Positions 43,881 through 52,995 of a DNA stretch of 64,000 nt are shown here, in pieces. Position 1 is the stretch's first letter. The number at the start of each line of letters is the position of its first letter. The DNA comes from Polyangiaceae bacterium (GTDB lineage: Bacteria > Myxococcota_A > Polyangia > Polyangiales > Polyangiaceae): positions 558,001 to 622,000 of the forward strand of contig JADJXL010000002.1 of the NCBI GenBank assembly GCA_016715885.1, in the 5' to 3' direction. The translations under genes were made by a program, and so were the position numbers. The notes beneath the pieces were generated by a model that saw nothing but the letters and a program-made list of their open reading frames with translations, ran no database searches and was not told the DNA's origin.

Positions 43881-44716
43881 TGTCGGAATTGGAGAGCGTG
43901 TACATCATCGGGGCCGGAAAAGTGGGTGCAGGTTTGGCGCGTACGCTGCGCCGGTTGGGTGTTCCGGTCACGCTGCGAGCGCAACGCAAAGGTTTGCCCA
44001 CAAAACGAATCGACGCGCCGTTCGTGATTTTGGCCGTGCGCGATCGCGAGTTGCAGCCGCTTGCCGAACGACTGCGCGACGCGAAGCTGTTGGGGCATCG
44101 CAAAGCGGTGGTCGTGCATTGTGCTGGAGCGCTTGGTCCGGAGCCGCTTTTCCCGCTGCGTAGTGCGAACGTTGCCGTGGCGCAGATGCATCCGATGATC
44201 TCGTTTGCGTCGACCGAGCGCACGCCGTCGCTCGAGCGCGGGCAACTTCATGTGGATGGGGATGCGCGTGCGGTGCGTGCCGCGAAGGCGCTCGGCAAGA
44301 AGCTCGGCATGTCGCCGCGGACGATCCCGGGGCTCGACCGGGTGCTCTATCACGCATCTGCGGGTCTCGTTGCGAACGGTGCGGCGGCGCTTGCGGCGGG
44401 TGGGGTGGATCTCCTTGGTCGAGCGGGCGTGGATGCGAAGACGGCGGCGGCGATGCTGGGGCCGCTCTTGCGAAGTGTGGCGGACAACGTCGAAGCGATG
44501 GGATTGCCCGCGGCGTTGACGGGGCCTGTTCGTCGAGGTGATGCGGCGGGGGTGAAGCGGGCCCTCGAGATGATGACGCGGGCGGCGCCGCATCTCGTGC
44601 CGATGTACGTGGCGGCGTCGAAGCTGCAGGTGCCGCTGGCGCGCGAGATTGGCGATGCGCCTTCGGAGAATTTCGACGCAATCGAGAAAGTATTGGGAGA
44701 GGAAACGTCGGGGTAG
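43880..44716 (+). CDS. Rossmann-fold and DUF2520 protein
   Basis: 278 residues. The N-terminal NAD(P)-binding motif VYIIGAGKVGAGLARTL leads a Rossmann domain (about 1-120), with FVILAVRDRELQPLAERL. The C-terminal half is DUF2520 (about 135-265), all helical, including ASAGLVANGAAALAAGGVDLL. Such proteins resemble NADP-dependent oxidoreductases of the F420/ketopantoate-reductase superfamily, and are often placed with pantothenate or NAD genes; here translation is coupled to nadD. Substrate unknown. Confidence 0.87.
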   Translation: MSELESVYIIGAGKVGAGLARTLRRLGVPVTLRAQRKGLPTKRIDAPFVILAVRDRELQPLAERLRDAKLLGHRKAVVVHCAGALGPEPLFPLRSANVAVAQMHPMISFASTERTPSLERGQLHVDGDARAVRAAKALGKKLGMSPRTIPGLDRVLYHASAGLVANGAAALAAGGVDLLGRAGVDAKTAAAMLGPLLRSVADNVEAMGLPAALTGPVRRGDAAGVKRALEMMTRAAPHLVPMYVAASKLQVPLAREIGDAPSENFDAIEKVLGEETSG

Positions 44717-45039
44717 AGTGTCCGCTATTCGTGCTTAACTCGAGCGCCATCCATCATGAAGAATTCATCGCAAAGGGGCAAAGGCGCAGAGTCGCAAAGA
44801 CGTAGTCTCTGCAATCGCTACCAGAAACGCCAACTTGGGATTTAAAAATTGTGCCGGACGTTCTGCGCGTCTGGATGTGGCATTCTCGAATTGCTACCCG
44901 TAGCGATGCTTCGGGCGACAATGCGCCATCTTGGGCGACTCGAAATCGCGTGGAATTGAGGGCATCGACTTGCTCGCCCCTCGGAATTGGCGTCACTATG
45001 GCGCCCGGGGGGCCGAGCTCCCCCGACGAGGAGCTTAAC
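44717..45039. other. intergenic region with degenerate GCAAAG repeat
   Basis: 323 bases between the DUF2520 gene and a lipoprotein gene. At 44769-44802 it holds CGCAAAGGGGCAAAGGCGCAGAGTCGCAAAGACG, four imperfect 8-base units of the type nGCAAAGn. A short AT-rich stretch (ATTTAAAAATT, about 44841-44851) could be part of the promoter of the next gene. Confidence 0.5.
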
Positions 45040-45546
45040 ATGAGAAAATTCAGTATTGGTTCGACCGCGGCATGTCTTGCACTTGCAGTATCGGCCTGTA
45101 CGGTTGCGCCGGTTTCAGAAGAAGAAAATATTGGAACCGACAGCGAAGCGCTTTCCACGGCTTTCACGGAGGAGTGCAGCGAGCCGGTGGAGTTTCCGCC
45201 GTACTATCCGCCGTCGACTGAGCCGTCGGATTCCGATGAAGACGGTGTTTTCGACGCGTTCGATTTCTGTCCGGGGACCGAAATTCCAGAGGATGTGCCG
45301 CTACGCCGACTCGGCATCGACCGTTTCGCCCTGCAGATGGCCAGGGTCATCAATGGTAAATACGTTTTCGATACGAGGCTGTCGAACGGACGGCTGGCGG
45401 CTTCTCGGTTCAGTATCGTGGATACCGGCGGCTGCAGTTGCGACCAAATCCTCGATGCGCTTGGCGGCGATAGAAACCAATCCCAATACGGTTGCAACTT
45501 CGGTACCATTGTAAATTGGGTCCGGCTCGTCGAAAAATATCCCTGA
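45040..45546 (+). CDS. small calcium-binding-like lipoprotein
   Basis: 168 residues. The signal peptide ends with lipobox AVSAC (Cys20). The mature part contains DSDEDGVFDAFDFCPGT, a thrombospondin type 3-like repeat that binds calcium in related proteins, and paired Cys residues (GGCSCDQIL, YGCNFG) near the C-terminus. Family not recognised otherwise; surface location inferred. GAGGAG precedes the ATG. The upstream in-frame extension lacks a signal and is rejected. Confidence 0.7.
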   Translation: MRKFSIGSTAACLALAVSACTVAPVSEEENIGTDSEALSTAFTEECSEPVEFPPYYPPSTEPSDSDEDGVFDAFDFCPGTEIPEDVPLRRLGIDRFALQMARVINGKYVFDTRLSNGRLAASRFSIVDTGGCSCDQILDALGGDRNQSQYGCNFGTIVNWVRLVEKYP

Positions 45547-45643
45547 CGGAATGACGCGGACTGTGACGAGCTGATCCCTCTGCGAGCACGGCGCGACGAA
45601 ACGCTTGCGCAAGTGCAACCGATCGTGCTCTGCTGAGGGCATC

Positions 45644-47818
45644 ATGCCCATACGCGATGCATCGATCGCCGTTCTCTTTCTTGTTCCACTCATTGCCGCA
45701 TGCAAGCCATCTCAAGGGACCAAGGATTCGGCCGATGGATCGAGCCCTTCGGCGTCGGCGTCGGCGTCGGCTGCGCCTGTGGTCGAAAAGAAACCGCCGA
45801 CGACGCGTGAAGGTTCTTCCATCACGCGAGCTCCCGACGACGACGTGCTTTTCGTCGCCGACGAAGATCATCGCGCCATCCACGTGGTGCCATTTCCGAT
45901 AGCGGAAAATACCGTCGTGACCACCGTGCCGCTCCCTGGGCGTCCGGCGCAAATGGTCGCATCGGGTGATCGCGTATTCGTGACCATTCGAGAAATGCCC
46001 GAAGGTGGCGGAGGCGTGATATTTCTGCGGCGGAAGGGGAAGGTGGGGCTCGAAGAAACGGCGCGGGTGACGATTGCAGCGGACGCGTGGGGGGTGACGC
46101 TTGCTCCGGACGAATCTTTCATTGCGGTGACGAGCGCTTGGGCGGCGCGCGTGTCGGTCGTGGATTTGGCGACGGCCAAAGTGCGATCGGTTGTGGAGGT
46201 CGGTCGTGAGCCTCGAGGAATTACGATATTGCCCGACGGCAAACGAGCGTATGTGTCGCATCTCGTGGGACGTGCCATCACGCGAATTGGCGACATCGAT
46301 GGTACGGCGCCGACGGTGAAAAAGCTCGAATTGCCCGCGGCGCCGAATCGAGGGGGCGAGAAAACCTCGGCATCGCTTGGCTATGTCGTGGTACCAAGTC
46401 CCCGCGGGGAGCGGCTTTACTTTCCGCGCCATGCGCTCGGCACGGGCGTCGGCAATTGGTTTGGCGCCGCGGCCATCGACGTGTGGATTCCCCGCTCCGA
46501 TTCGCCGCTCGTTCCGCCCGTGCATTCGAACATGCTCATGCACCCCTTCAAAGTCGTCAATGATGGCGACATACCGGATGTGAACCCCGACAAGGGCATG
46601 CAGATCGATGCCAATGCATTCGTCCAGCCGCGAGCGGCGGTGTATCGAGCGAGCGAGCGGTCGATTCTGGTGGCCAGCGAAGGCGACGACAAATTGGTCG
46701 AATTCGACGCAATGATGCAAGATCCCACGCTTGGCCTCATGAGCACGCACAAGATCACGCGTCATGAGAACAAGTTCTACGACGTGGCGACGACGTGCGG
46801 CGCGCCGTCGGGCATTGCGCTTTCGCAGGATGAACAAGTCGCTTACGTGTATTGCCGATCGACCGACGAGGTCGTGGGCGTGCGGCTCAAAGGTGACGGA
46901 TTCACCGCCCCGGCCGGCACATCCGTCGCCGTGCGGCTCGTCGAGCCGAAGAACACGCCCGAAGACGAATCGTTTCGATTGGGCCGGGCACTTTATTACA
47001 ATGCGACCGACCGTATCACCGGCGAATCGCTTGCTTGCGCGGGATGTCATCCCGATGGGCGCGATGATGGTCATGTTTGGCATGAAACACACTTCAAGTC
47101 CGGGCCATTCGATGAGGATTTCGTGAATTTCATGGCAGGTATGGCATCATTCGCAGCCATCGGCGAACGAGCTCGGGTGAGCGGCGCGTATGGTTGTGGA
47201 GGGATGAACGCTTTCGATGCCATTGATTCCGAGTACGACAAGGACGACAACCTCGTCGGTATGGGTCATCCCAGACAAACACCCATGCTCGCAGGACGAG
47301 TGTCCGCGAAGGGTCCTTATGGCTGGCACGGCGAAAGCGAAGACCTCACCGCGCGTATCGTGGGTGGCTTTGGTCTCCATCGCTGGCGACTCGGGGAAGG
47401 GACGAAAGAAAATCGTTTGGCGCGGGCCGGGCATCTCGTGAAGTTCTTGCGCGAAGGGCTCGTGCCTCCGGAGACGATAAAGCGTGAGCTCACCGAAGAA
47501 GAAAAGAAGGGGAAGGAAATCTTCGAGAGCGAAAAAGCTCAATGCGCGAAATGCCATGTTCCCGCGACCGGTTTTACCGATCGCATTCCCATGCCCGTCG
47601 GTGAACCGCCGAAGTTACCAGGGTTCGTCAAAGAGGAAAACATGGCGTTCAAGACGCCGTCGCTTTTATGGGTGCGCGGGACTGCGCCGTATTTCCACGA
47701 TGGGCGCTACGAGAGTTTGCAAGCGCTCGTCGAGAAAAACCCGGACACGATGGGCAAGACGATGCACCTTTCCGCCGACGAGAAAAAGGCGCTCGTGGCC
47801 TATTTGGAGACGTTATGA
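45644..47818 (+). CDS. lipoprotein with beta-propeller and di-haem cytochrome c domain
   Basis: 724 residues. The signal peptide ends at a lipobox in LIAAC. A Ser/Ala repeat linker follows. A YVTN-type beta-propeller (about 60-380) has blades such as DAWGVTLAPDESFIAVTSAWAARVSVVDLATAKV. The C-terminal cytochrome-peroxidase-like part has two haem motifs, CAGCH (near 465) and CAKCH (near 645). The second is followed by TPSLLWVRGTAPYFHDGRYESL, a region typical of MauG/CCP-like enzymes. It is the first gene of an operon with the next one (4-bp overlap); a periplasmic oxidase or sensor role is inferred. Confidence 0.8.
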   Translation: MPIRDASIAVLFLVPLIAACKPSQGTKDSADGSSPSASASASAAPVVEKKPPTTREGSSITRAPDDDVLFVADEDHRAIHVVPFPIAENTVVTTVPLPGRPAQMVASGDRVFVTIREMPEGGGGVIFLRRKGKVGLEETARVTIAADAWGVTLAPDESFIAVTSAWAARVSVVDLATAKVRSVVEVGREPRGITILPDGKRAYVSHLVGRAITRIGDIDGTAPTVKKLELPAAPNRGGEKTSASLGYVVVPSPRGERLYFPRHALGTGVGNWFGAAAIDVWIPRSDSPLVPPVHSNMLMHPFKVVNDGDIPDVNPDKGMQIDANAFVQPRAAVYRASERSILVASEGDDKLVEFDAMMQDPTLGLMSTHKITRHENKFYDVATTCGAPSGIALSQDEQVAYVYCRSTDEVVGVRLKGDGFTAPAGTSVAVRLVEPKNTPEDESFRLGRALYYNATDRITGESLACAGCHPDGRDDGHVWHETHFKSGPFDEDFVNFMAGMASFAAIGERARVSGAYGCGGMNAFDAIDSEYDKDDNLVGMGHPRQTPMLAGRVSAKGPYGWHGESEDLTARIVGGFGLHRWRLGEGTKENRLARAGHLVKFLREGLVPPETIKRELTEEEKKGKEIFESEKAQCAKCHVPATGFTDRIPMPVGEPPKLPGFVKEENMAFKTPSLLWVRGTAPYFHDGRYESLQALVEKNPDTMGKTMHLSADEKKALVAYLETL

Positions 47819-48411
47819 AAAACCGCTTCCTCCTGCGATGGGCGTTGCTTTCGGCTGCATCCGTTTCAATCGTTGCCATGTGGTCCACGGAGACGATGCT
47901 GCCCACGGCCGCCGCGGCAGCGCCGTCAGCGTCGGCATCTGCATCTGCATCTGCCGGTTCGCCGGAGCGACCTTTGCCCATCGAGCCGCTCGAGAAACAA
48001 TCGGTTCCGACGACGAAGAGCCCTGTGCCGACGCTCGAGGAATGGAAGACGGCGCCTCGTGTCGAAGTGGTGCGGCGTAACTTCAAGACGGGGGATTGTG
48101 CCGTTTTTCGAGTGCGCGAATGGCTCAAGGTGAAATGCGAAGCAAACGTCGGCGCAATCTATCAACATTCGGGCAACGTCGAAGGCGTTGCGTATTGGAT
48201 TCGCCCCATTCCCCAGCTCTACTCGTTCTCGAGTTTCGAGGAGAAAAATGGCGGGGAGGTCATTTTTCCGCTGCGTGTTGGAGACAGGCGCCTCCTTCAA
48301 TTCTTCTCGCTGCGGCACGATCCGTGTATCGGCATTGGTTTCGACCCGTCCGTCATGGTCGACGAAACGTGGATTGAAGGGGAGCCTTCTCCCGTCGTGG
48401 TGCTCCGATAG
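47815..48411 (+). CDS. exported protein linked to the di-haem lipoprotein
   Basis: 198 residues, family not recognised. A signal peptide (LLRWALLSAASVSIVAM) is followed by an Ser/Ala repeat (PSASASASASAG), then a Pro-rich spacer. The C-terminal ~120 residues look like a compact beta domain with two to four Cys (TGDCAVF, VKCEAN, HDPCIGIG). Because its ATG lies inside the stop codon of the di-haem lipoprotein gene, the two products probably work together in the envelope. Confidence 0.68.
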   Translation: MKNRFLLRWALLSAASVSIVAMWSTETMLPTAAAAAPSASASASASAGSPERPLPIEPLEKQSVPTTKSPVPTLEEWKTAPRVEVVRRNFKTGDCAVFRVREWLKVKCEANVGAIYQHSGNVEGVAYWIRPIPQLYSFSSFEEKNGGEVIFPLRVGDRRLLQFFSLRHDPCIGIGFDPSVMVDETWIEGEPSPVVVLR

Positions 48412-48469
48412 GGTGCTGAACAACGCCCATTCACGCACGCGAAGCGAGCGCCCAGATCAGGGCATGGTA

Positions 48470-48994
48470 TCACTTCGCGCTCATTTTTTTCACGAGATCG
48501 TCATTTCGTAGCAGCGCCAGCGTTACCTTCCCCGCATCGAAACGAGAAACCTCGAACAAATCCGATTTTGCAGCAACCGCACCATTGCCTGGCATGGCGG
48601 ATACGTCGCCTGTCACGAGCGGGCTGCCGCTGCCCGAGCAGTTCGCCAAAATCCGGATTGAAAACACAACCGAAGCGTTGTCCACGGATTCTTGCACGGT
48701 GACGCCCGCATCCTGCAGCGCGCTCTTGGCTTTCTCGAGCTGCGACGAAGCTTCGGTTTTCGCCTGCGCGTCGACGTCGGGTTTGTCGCACATCGCCACG
48801 GGATCGGTGATGAACGCGACCGACGATTCCTTCCATAGGTCGGGCATGGGCTTGGCGAGCTCGGCGTCGAGCTTTTTCAAGGCGTCGGCATCATTGAGCC
48901 CCGTCGGGGTCGCGGGCGCCGTCGATGCGGCACTGCCGCCGCCGCATGCTGCCAAGAGCAGTCCGAAGACGAGAAGAAGTGATGAGCGCGTCAT
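48470..48994 (-). CDS. small lipoprotein
   Basis: 174 residues. The signal peptide ends with lipobox LLAAC (Cys17), then a Gly/Ser/Ala/Thr linker. The mature domain alternates helix and strand, with AMCDKPDVDAQAKTEASSQLEKAKSAL and a single extra Cys (LANCSGSGSP). Family not recognised. It converges on the di-haem operon and is divergent from the histidine kinase gene. The ATG chosen begins the signal peptide exactly. Confidence 0.68.
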   Translation of the reverse strand: MTRSSLLLVFGLLLAACGGGSAASTAPATPTGLNDADALKKLDAELAKPMPDLWKESSVAFITDPVAMCDKPDVDAQAKTEASSQLEKAKSALQDAGVTVQESVDNASVVFSIRILANCSGSGSPLVTGDVSAMPGNGAVAAKSDLFEVSRFDAGKVTLALLRNDDLVKKMSAK

Positions 48995-49135
48995 GGCGGC
49001 GCATGGAACCACAGTCGCCGGAGAGACGCTAGAAACCGACGGATGGGCGCGCCGGGAGACTCGCCCGCACGGTCGCGGCGAGCTACGTTCGTCCGGTGGA
49101 AATAGGCACGGATCTTTCGAACCAAGACCACACTG

Positions 49136-51250
49136 GTGTGCGGCGCGTTGTCGCTCGTGATTGCGGTGTCGATCCTTCTCCGTGGTCGCGTGCGCACCGT
49201 GCACCTGCTCTTCGCGGCCTTCGCTGGGGATATCGGTCTTTGGTACTTGTCGCAATCGCTCGCGAACTTGTTCGATTCGCCCGTCCTCGCTCGTTTTACG
49301 GGTGTGCTGACGCTGCTCTTGCCGCAGTTTGCCCTTCACCTGTTCGCAGCGATGATCCCGCACGAATCGGAACGCCCGAGTCGCTTGCCGCGTTTGGCGA
49401 TGTTCCTGGCCGTTCCGCTCGCGCTCCTCTTGCTCAGCCCAGCGCAAAATCATCCGCTCGTTCGTGTCGTCGTGTTCCTTCACGTATTCGCGTTTCTCAC
49501 GGCGGGTCTCTTCGAATTGTGGCAGCGAGGTGCACAAAGCGGGTCGCGTGCGACGCAAAGGCGCGTGCGCTTGCTCGTGGTGCTCGGAGCCCTGGCGGGC
49601 CTTGCGAGCGTCGTGGATTTCGCCTGGTTTCTCGGCGTCGAACCGCCTCCCGTGGGCGCGGCGCTCAGCGTCGTCTTCCTGTTTGTCTTGGCACAAGCCC
49701 TTCGCCACGAACGCTTGCTCGACGTCTACGAGATGCTCGCGCGGCTCACCGTTGCAACGCTCGTTGCGACGCTGATTGCGGCCATTTTTTACGTTCTCGT
49801 CGCCGTCGTCGGCGGTTTCGACACGATGTACTTGAACGCAGTGCTCGCCGCGATCGTGATCCTCGTGCTTTTCGATCCCCTGCGCGAACGCGTGGCAGAA
49901 CAGACGCAGAAGCTCATTTTTCGCGATCGCTTTGACCTCGAAAGGTCAGTCGCCGATGCGCGCCGGCGCCTCGTGCACTTGCTCGAGCTCGACGAGCTCG
50001 GGCCCATCGTCACCGCGGCGCTCGAACAATCGCGTCGAGTGACCAAGGCGGCGTTGTATTTGCGCGATCAAGATCGAACGGGATTCAATCGTTTGGCGTC
50101 GCTCGGTTCCGACACGTCTGCGCACATCGAAATGGCGACGGCACGCGCGCTGCTCGATCGTTTGGTCAAGGGCCCGATCTCGCTCGAGGAAGTAAAGCGG
50201 GACGCTCGGGAGCGCAAACGGCGTGGCGAGCGGACGGACATGGCGGATGCGATTTTGAGCGCCGCGGCGGTTTTGGGCAGTTTGGCCGACAGCGGTGTGG
50301 TTTTTCCAATTTGGGCAGAAAACAATGAAATCGTTGGGTTGCTCGTCGTGGCCGACGATCGCGTGCGCGATGCGTTTTCCCCCGAAGAGATTGCGCTCGT
50401 CGACACGCTGGCGACGCAGATCGGCGTGGTCATTCAAAACTCGCGGCTTTACCAGCACATGAAAGAGCGTGATCGGCTCGCGGTGCTGGGGCAAATGGCG
50501 GCAGGTCTCGCGCATGAAATTCGCAATCCGCTCGGGGCCATCAAAGGCGCGGCGCAGCTCCTCGCCGAACCGAGCCCGGACGCGAAAGAAGTCGATCCCA
50601 ATGCGCAGGAATTCATTGGAATCATTTTGGAAGAAGTCGAGCGGCTCGATCGGGTCGTCGGATCGGTATTGGATCTTGCTCGGACAAACCAAGGCGTGGT
50701 GGTTCCGACCGACGTCAATGCCGTGCTTCGGCGCACGCTTCAAGTGCTTTCCACGGAGCGATCGAGCCGTGATTTGACGGTGGACGTGCAGCTCGACCCA
50801 ACGCTACCGCGGGTGGTGATGGATCCCGAGCAGCTTCGGCAGGTGGTGATGAATTTGTATCGCAATGCGGCGCAAGCGATGCTGGGGCGGGGCAAAATCA
50901 CCATCAAGACGCGGGTGCGTCCAGGAGCGCTGCCGGGCATGGGAACGCAGGACGATCCATTCGTCGAGATCATCGTGACGGACACGGGGCCCGGGATATC
51001 TCAAAAGGTGCTGAAAAACCTGTTTTTGCCGTTTTTCACGACGAAAGACAAAGGAACCGGTTTGGGGCTTGCGATAAGCCAAGGCATCGCGCAAGCGGCA
51101 GGTGGGCGTATCGAAGTGCAATCGTACGAAGGGAAGGGGACGACGTTTGCGGTGATATTGCCGGCGGCATCGAAAGATGCGCTCGGGGTGCCGTCTTCGA
51201 CGGCGACGCCGATTCCGGGGTCGGTGTCTCCCGGGTTGGGGACCGGTTAA
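49136..51250 (+). CDS. multi-pass sensor histidine kinase with GAF domain
   Basis: 704 residues. The first ~245 residues hold about eight hydrophobic segments, a 7TM-type sensor region. A GAF-like domain (about 270-430) follows, with FPIWAENNEIVGLLVVAD. HisKA: phosphorylated His in LGQMAAGLAHEIRNPLGA. HATPase: NLYRNAAQAM, DTGPGIS and GTGLGLAISQGI. It is of the NtrB/ZraS-like type that usually activates a sigma-54 response regulator, but none is adjacent. The start is a GTG with no clear Shine-Dalgarno; the frame closes just upstream. The stop codon is interleaved with that of fhs. Confidence 0.88.
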   Translation: MCGALSLVIAVSILLRGRVRTVHLLFAAFAGDIGLWYLSQSLANLFDSPVLARFTGVLTLLLPQFALHLFAAMIPHESERPSRLPRLAMFLAVPLALLLLSPAQNHPLVRVVVFLHVFAFLTAGLFELWQRGAQSGSRATQRRVRLLVVLGALAGLASVVDFAWFLGVEPPPVGAALSVVFLFVLAQALRHERLLDVYEMLARLTVATLVATLIAAIFYVLVAVVGGFDTMYLNAVLAAIVILVLFDPLRERVAEQTQKLIFRDRFDLERSVADARRRLVHLLELDELGPIVTAALEQSRRVTKAALYLRDQDRTGFNRLASLGSDTSAHIEMATARALLDRLVKGPISLEEVKRDARERKRRGERTDMADAILSAAAVLGSLADSGVVFPIWAENNEIVGLLVVADDRVRDAFSPEEIALVDTLATQIGVVIQNSRLYQHMKERDRLAVLGQMAAGLAHEIRNPLGAIKGAAQLLAEPSPDAKEVDPNAQEFIGIILEEVERLDRVVGSVLDLARTNQGVVVPTDVNAVLRRTLQVLSTERSSRDLTVDVQLDPTLPRVVMDPEQLRQVVMNLYRNAAQAMLGRGKITIKTRVRPGALPGMGTQDDPFVEIIVTDTGPGISQKVLKNLFLPFFTTKDKGTGLGLAISQGIAQAAGGRIEVQSYEGKGTTFAVILPAASKDALGVPSSTATPIPGSVSPGLGTG

Positions 51251-52941
51251 TCGTTCTGCATCAGCCCCCGAATGCGCCCATTCGGAAGCAGCTTCACCTT
51301 GAGCGCCGCAGGCTCGCGCGGTAGCCCCGGCATCGTCATCATGTCGCCCGTGAGTGCCACGACGAACCCAGCTCCCGCGCTCAGACGCACTTCACGCACC
51401 GTAATGCTGAAATTCGTCGGCCGCCCCGTGATCGCCGGATCGTCGGTCAGCGAATACTGCGTTTTCGCCATGCACACGGGCAAGTTGCCGTAGCCCATCT
51501 TTTCAATGCGCGCGAGCTCCTTTTCAGCCGCAGGACTCAAGGATACGCTCTCTGCTCCGTAAATCGTCCGCGCGATTTTTTCGATCTTCGTTCGATAAGG
51601 TTCGTCGAGGTCATACGTGAACCGGCCTTGAGGCGGCGCGCCGTCCGTCGCATCCGCCAGCTCGGCCACGACTTTCGCAAATTCATCCGACCCTTCGCCT
51701 CCTCGGGCAAACCCTTCGCAACGCACGGCACGCACGCCACGCGCACCCAGCGCTTTTTCCACCAGCTCGAGCTCGTCCACTGCATCGGTCGGAAATACGT
51801 TCACACACACGACGACCGGCAAACCATAAAACTTCGCCGATTCGAGGTGTTTGTCGATGTGAACGAGCCCCTGTTCGAGCGCCTTCGCATTGGGCTCGCC
51901 GGCGAGTTTGGCCGGGATACCTCCGTGCATCTTGAGCGCCCGAAGCGTCGCGACCAGCACGAGCACGCGCGGAAAAACCCCCATGCTCCGGCACTTGATG
52001 TCCAAAAACTTTTCCCCACCAAGATCGAAACCGAAACCCGCCTCGGTCACGACGTAATCGGCAAGCGACAATCCAAGCCGCGTGGAAATCTTCGAGCTGC
52101 AACCATGTGCAATGTTGCCAAAAGGCCCCGCGTGCACGAGCGCCGGGCCTCCTTCGGCCGTTTGCACCAAATTCGGTTGAAGCGCATCGCGCAAGAGTGC
52201 CGTCATGGCCGGTGCCGCCCCGAGATCGGCCGCCGTAATGGGCGCACCCGTCGTCGATGAACCAATGACGATTCGCCCAAGCCGCGCTTCGAGGTCCTCC
52301 GGTCCCTCGGCCAGCGCCACGATGGCCATGACTTCGCTTGCCGCCGTAATGTCGAATCGATCCTGCCTAGGCACGCCATCGGCTTTTCGCCCGAGGCCCA
52401 GGACGACATTGCGCAATGCTCGATCATTCATGTCCATCGCACGTCCCCACGTGACGGTGCGCGGATCGATGCTGCCTTTGTCACCAAAGGACAAATTGAA
52501 ATGGCACGCATTGTCGACCATCGCCGAAAGCAGATTGTGCGCCGTCGTGATGGCGTGAATGTCGCCCGTGAAATGCAGATTGATGTCGTCCGCAGGTACG
52601 AGCGTCGCTTTGCCCCCACCGGTGCCTCCGCCCTTCACGCCGAAAACCGGTCCGAGCGATGGTTCGCGAAGACAAACCACGACCCGTTTGCCCTGCCGGC
52701 GCATTCCCATGGCCAGCGATATCGACATCGTCGTCTTGCCCTCGCCCGCCGGCGTGGGATTGATGGCCGATACCAGCACGAGACGCCCTGCTCCCGCAGG
52801 CGGACGATTCAATGCGTCCAGGCTGATTTTTGCCTTGTTTCGCCCATAAGGCTCGATATGTTCTGCCGAAACGCCAAGCTCGCGCGCAAGGTCCGTGATG
52901 GAAGCCGGTCCCGCCGGCCGCGTGTTGTGCGAAGAAGTCAT
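51247..52941 (-). CDS. fhs: formate-tetrahydrofolate ligase
   Basis: 564 residues. ATP-dependent synthesis of 10-formyl-THF from formate and THF in one-carbon metabolism. The P-loop NPTPAGEGKTT and family signatures VFGVKGGGTGGGKA and VTEAGFGFDLGGEKF are intact; the length is typical. It lies 54 bases downstream of kdd on the same strand, so they may be one transcript. Its stop (TTAA on the minus strand) shares bases with the convergent kinase stop. Confidence 0.95.
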   Translation of the reverse strand: MTSSHNTRPAGPASITDLARELGVSAEHIEPYGRNKAKISLDALNRPPAGAGRLVLVSAINPTPAGEGKTTMSISLAMGMRRQGKRVVVCLREPSLGPVFGVKGGGTGGGKATLVPADDINLHFTGDIHAITTAHNLLSAMVDNACHFNLSFGDKGSIDPRTVTWGRAMDMNDRALRNVVLGLGRKADGVPRQDRFDITAASEVMAIVALAEGPEDLEARLGRIVIGSSTTGAPITAADLGAAPAMTALLRDALQPNLVQTAEGGPALVHAGPFGNIAHGCSSKISTRLGLSLADYVVTEAGFGFDLGGEKFLDIKCRSMGVFPRVLVLVATLRALKMHGGIPAKLAGEPNAKALEQGLVHIDKHLESAKFYGLPVVVCVNVFPTDAVDELELVEKALGARGVRAVRCEGFARGGEGSDEFAKVVAELADATDGAPPQGRFTYDLDEPYRTKIEKIARTIYGAESVSLSPAAEKELARIEKMGYGNLPVCMAKTQYSLTDDPAITGRPTNFSITVREVRLSAGAGFVVALTGDMMTMPGLPREPAALKVKLLPNGRIRGLMQND

Positions 52942-52995
52942 CGTTTTGGCTTTTTCTCGTTGGATTGGGGTTGCGATCGGTATGCACGAAATACG

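Noticed and set aside
45410..47092. 560-codon open frame on the minus strand
   Set aside because: Antisense to the di-haem lipoprotein; Arg/His-rich composition without domains.
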